Under the pieces are notes generated by a model. That model searched no databases. It was not told the origin of the DNA and was given only the letters and a program-made list of their open reading frames with translations. Positions 62,251 to 64,000 of a stretch of 64,000 nt of DNA are shown piece after piece. The DNA is from Novosphingobium pentaromativorans US6-1 (GTDB lineage Bacteria; Pseudomonadota; Alphaproteobacteria; Sphingomonadales; Sphingomonadaceae). Location: the NCBI RefSeq assembly GCF_000767465.1, contig NZ_CP009292.1, positions 558,001 to 622,000 on the forward strand, given 5' to 3'. Within the stretch, counting starts at the first letter, position 1. Each line of letters starts with the position of its first letter. A program made the position numbers and the translations under genes.

Positions 62251-64000
62251 TTAGAACGTGACCCTTGCGCCCATGTAGAATGAACGACCGACCAGATCGT
62301 AAAGGGCAGGGTCGGTCGAAATCTGCGAGCTGGCGACATAGGGAAGCCCCTTATCGAACAGGTTGTTTACGCCCGCGCGGAATTCCAGGCGATTGTTCAC
62401 CTTCACGTTCGCGAACATGTCCCAGAGGTTGTAGGACTTCACGCCTACCTGGACGTTGTTCGGCGTAAGGACGTAGCTGGTATCCTTGAGCGAGCCCTGA
62501 TAGCGCCAGCGCAGACCCACGCCCAGGACGTCCGACTTGTAGCCGAAAGTCGTCAACGCCTTCCACTTCGGCGTCGCGCGCGGAGGAACGCTGTTGGGAC
62601 CCGCGCCACCGTTGGAGATGCCGGTATAATCGAGGAACGGCGCCCCCGGCAGCAACTGCACCTTGTAATTGTGGAGCCAGCCGATGGCAGAGTCGACGTA
62701 TAGCTTGCCCGATTCCGCCAGGAAGCCCGCCGGGACACCCCAGTGGATCTGGGCTTCAACGCCGTCGGTCTTCAATGCGCCCAGATTGAGATAAGGCGTC
62801 GAGATCTGCAGGATCTGCCCGGAGTTGTCCCGCGAGACCAGCTGGCAATACTCGTTGGAAGCACTGTAGCCCGGATTGCTGCCGTCCAGATTGAAGCACT
62901 TGGAAAGAACGGTAAGCCCGGGAACCGGCGAAATGACGTTCTTGATCTTGATGTTGTAGTAATCGACAGACACCGAGAAGTCGCCGAAGATGCCGCCGAC
63001 GGCAGGCGAATTGAACACCGCGCCGACATTGAAGGTATTGGCGCTTTCGGGCGTCAGATCGAGATTGCCCGATGTTGCCTGGCCGGTGGCGGTGGTCGGG
63101 AACTGATAGCTTCCTATGGCCGCAGCCGGGACGCCCAGTGCGACGCACAGATCCGACACCTGCGCGCCGCTGGAACCGGTGCGGGCAGTCGAGCGCACGT
63201 CACAGGGGTCGCCAAGCCCGCCGGGAGGCGTGCCGATCACCAGCTGCGCGCCTTGCTGCGGCGAATAGAGTTCGCCGATATTGGGCGCACGCACCGCACG
63301 CTGGAAACCACCTCGGATGAGCAGTGACTCGATCGGGCGCCAGCGGGCATCGAACTCGTAGCTCTTGACCGACCCGGTCGATGAATAGTCGGAAATACGG
63401 CCTGCCGCACCGATCGCCAGCTCGCGAACGAAGGGCTTGTCCGAAATCAGCGGGATATCGACCTGCGCGGCGATTTCCTTGACCGAAATGCCGGTCTTGG
63501 CCAGCGGCTGCGTATTCACGACACCTTCGATGTTACCGCCGGGAGCAAAGCCGCTCAAGGCAGTCAGATCGGAGTCCGGAGAGAAAGAATAGGTATTCCT
63601 GCGATAGTTAGCCACCAGCGCGATCTGGGCCGGACCGGCGCCCAGGTCGAAGAGGCTGCCATTGAGCTGGCCCTGCACCTGCGTCTGGGTCAAATTCTCG
63701 ACGCTGCGGGCATCCTTGGTGATGTAGGCTTGGCATTCAGCCGAGAGCGATCGGGCATTGGCATCGCCGAAGGGATTGAAGCCGCCTTCGCAGATCGAGG
63801 CCCCACCGTCTGCCGCGTTGAGCAAGGTCTGTACCCGCGACTTGAGCACGGCATTGTGCATGGTCTGATTGTGCTTTGATTCATCGTATGACGCATAGAC
63901 GTCGAACGACCAGCCATCGACTATGCCGCCCCGCAGGCCCGCCATGTACTGCTGGACGATGAAATTCTCGTCCCAGTTCTTGTAAGGCACCCCAACGTAA
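62251..64000 (-). CDS. TonB-dependent receptor, N-terminus cut by window edge
   Basis: About 583 residues of a receptor barrel that enters from the right window edge with no stop or certain start. It has repeated beta-strand pattern (GWSFDVYASYDESK, FEFRAGVNNLFDKG-like end) and the terminal SFYMGARVTF with final Phe. A small plug part is missing. It is next to the shikimate/quinate dehydrogenase gene, so a cyclic acid or plant-derived ligand is conceivable. Confidence 0.9.
   Translation of the reverse strand, partial: YVGVPYKNWDENFIVQQYMAGLRGGIVDGWSFDVYASYDESKHNQTMHNAVLKSRVQTLLNAADGGASICEGGFNPFGDANARSLSAECQAYITKDARSVENLTQTQVQGQLNGSLFDLGAGPAQIALVANYRRNTYSFSPDSDLTALSGFAPGGNIEGVVNTQPLAKTGISVKEIAAQVDIPLISDKPFVRELAIGAAGRISDYSSTGSVKSYEFDARWRPIESLLIRGGFQRAVRAPNIGELYSPQQGAQLVIGTPPGGLGDPCDVRSTARTGSSGAQVSDLCVALGVPAAAIGSYQFPTTATGQATSGNLDLTPESANTFNVGAVFNSPAVGGIFGDFSVSVDYYNIKIKNVISPVPGLTVLSKCFNLDGSNPGYSASNEYCQLVSRDNSGQILQISTPYLNLGALKTDGVEAQIHWGVPAGFLAESGKLYVDSAIGWLHNYKVQLLPGAPFLDYTGISNGGAGPNSVPPRATPKWKALTTFGYKSDVLGVGLRWRYQGSLKDTSYVLTPNNVQVGVKSYNLWDMFANVKVNNRLEFRAGVNNLFDKGLPYVASSQISTDPALYDLVGRSFYMGARVTF

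Noticed and set aside
1-64000. tRNA, rRNA genes or a CRISPR array
   Set aside because: No cloverleaf with a recognisable T-loop, no rRNA core sequence and no regularly spaced repeats were noticed by eye.

Overview
The window looks like a chromosomal segment of a GC-rich alphaproteobacterium of the order Sphingomonadales (Novosphingobium/Sphingobium-like). The basis is TonB-dependent receptors with sphingomonad-type N-termini and terminal Phe, many catabolic short-chain dehydrogenases, a P450, a Baeyer-Villiger monooxygenase, IS5-family debris, an OprB porin and a class I fructose-bisphosphatase. This is inference from gene content. No rRNA, tRNA or CRISPR array was recognised.

Region A (1-11.5 kb) is a catabolic cluster: cytochrome P450 (cut by the left edge), NTF2-like protein, SCP2-like protein, Baeyer-Villiger monooxygenase, IclR regulator, Zn alcohol dehydrogenase, two short-chain dehydrogenases (SDRs) plus a decayed SDR start, phytanoyl-CoA-dioxygenase-like enzyme and a beta-lactamase-fold hydrolase. 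The set fits hydroxylation, oxidation to a ketone, Baeyer-Villiger oxygen insertion and ester hydrolysis of an alicyclic or terpenoid/steroid-like substrate. The substrate cannot be read from the sequence.

Region B (11.8-25.6 kb) is bounded by two outward-facing ends of the same IS5-family element. One is a complete but dead copy (11818-12660), the other a roughly 47-bp end remnant (25521-25567). Between them lie the C-terminal half of a broken Old Yellow Enzyme-like gene, a secreted amidohydrolase, a TonB receptor, an amino-acid permease, a class III aminotransferase, a divergent MocR regulator, an aldehyde dehydrogenase and a TauE/SafE-type exporter. The set reads as import and degradation of an omega-amino compound, possibly released from an amide. 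A truncated group II intron lies next to the right IS remnant, beside a short AT-rich stretch.

Region C (25.7-30.4 kb) holds a small conserved-looking protein and a single-chain 2-oxoacid dehydrogenase E1 with its E2. A divergent Lrp/AsnC regulator faces them.

Region D (30.5-43.7 kb) holds two minus-strand catabolic blocks. The first is DUF35 OB-fold protein, thiolase, SDR, enoyl-CoA hydratase, CoA-transferase and aldehyde dehydrogenase, divergent from a GcvA-like LysR regulator; it looks like beta-oxidation-type side-chain breakdown. The second is D-2-hydroxyacid dehydrogenase, FAD monooxygenase, FAH-family hydrolase, GMC oxidoreductase, cupin and periplasmic metallo-beta-lactamase-fold hydrolase.

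Region E (44-51.5 kb) is a TetR regulator followed by an RND efflux operon: a 135-aa unknown protein, adaptor, pump and outer-membrane lipoprotein. The operon leader is unusually elaborate. It has a palindromic operator shared with tetR, an 11-codon leader ORF, a run of 15 C, and a perfect 14-bp GC-only hairpin just before the first ribosome binding site.

Region F (51.5-61.3 kb) is carbon-flux control. A LacI-family repressor gene, a shikimate-dehydrogenase-like gene and fructose-1,6-bisphosphatase lie on the minus strand. They are divergent from a fructose PTS operon: EIIA-HPr-EI fusion, 1-phosphofructokinase, EIIBC and OprB porin. Two near-identical 18-bp palindromes lie in the shared control region. 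The window ends with a second shikimate-dehydrogenase-like gene and a TonB receptor cut by the right edge.
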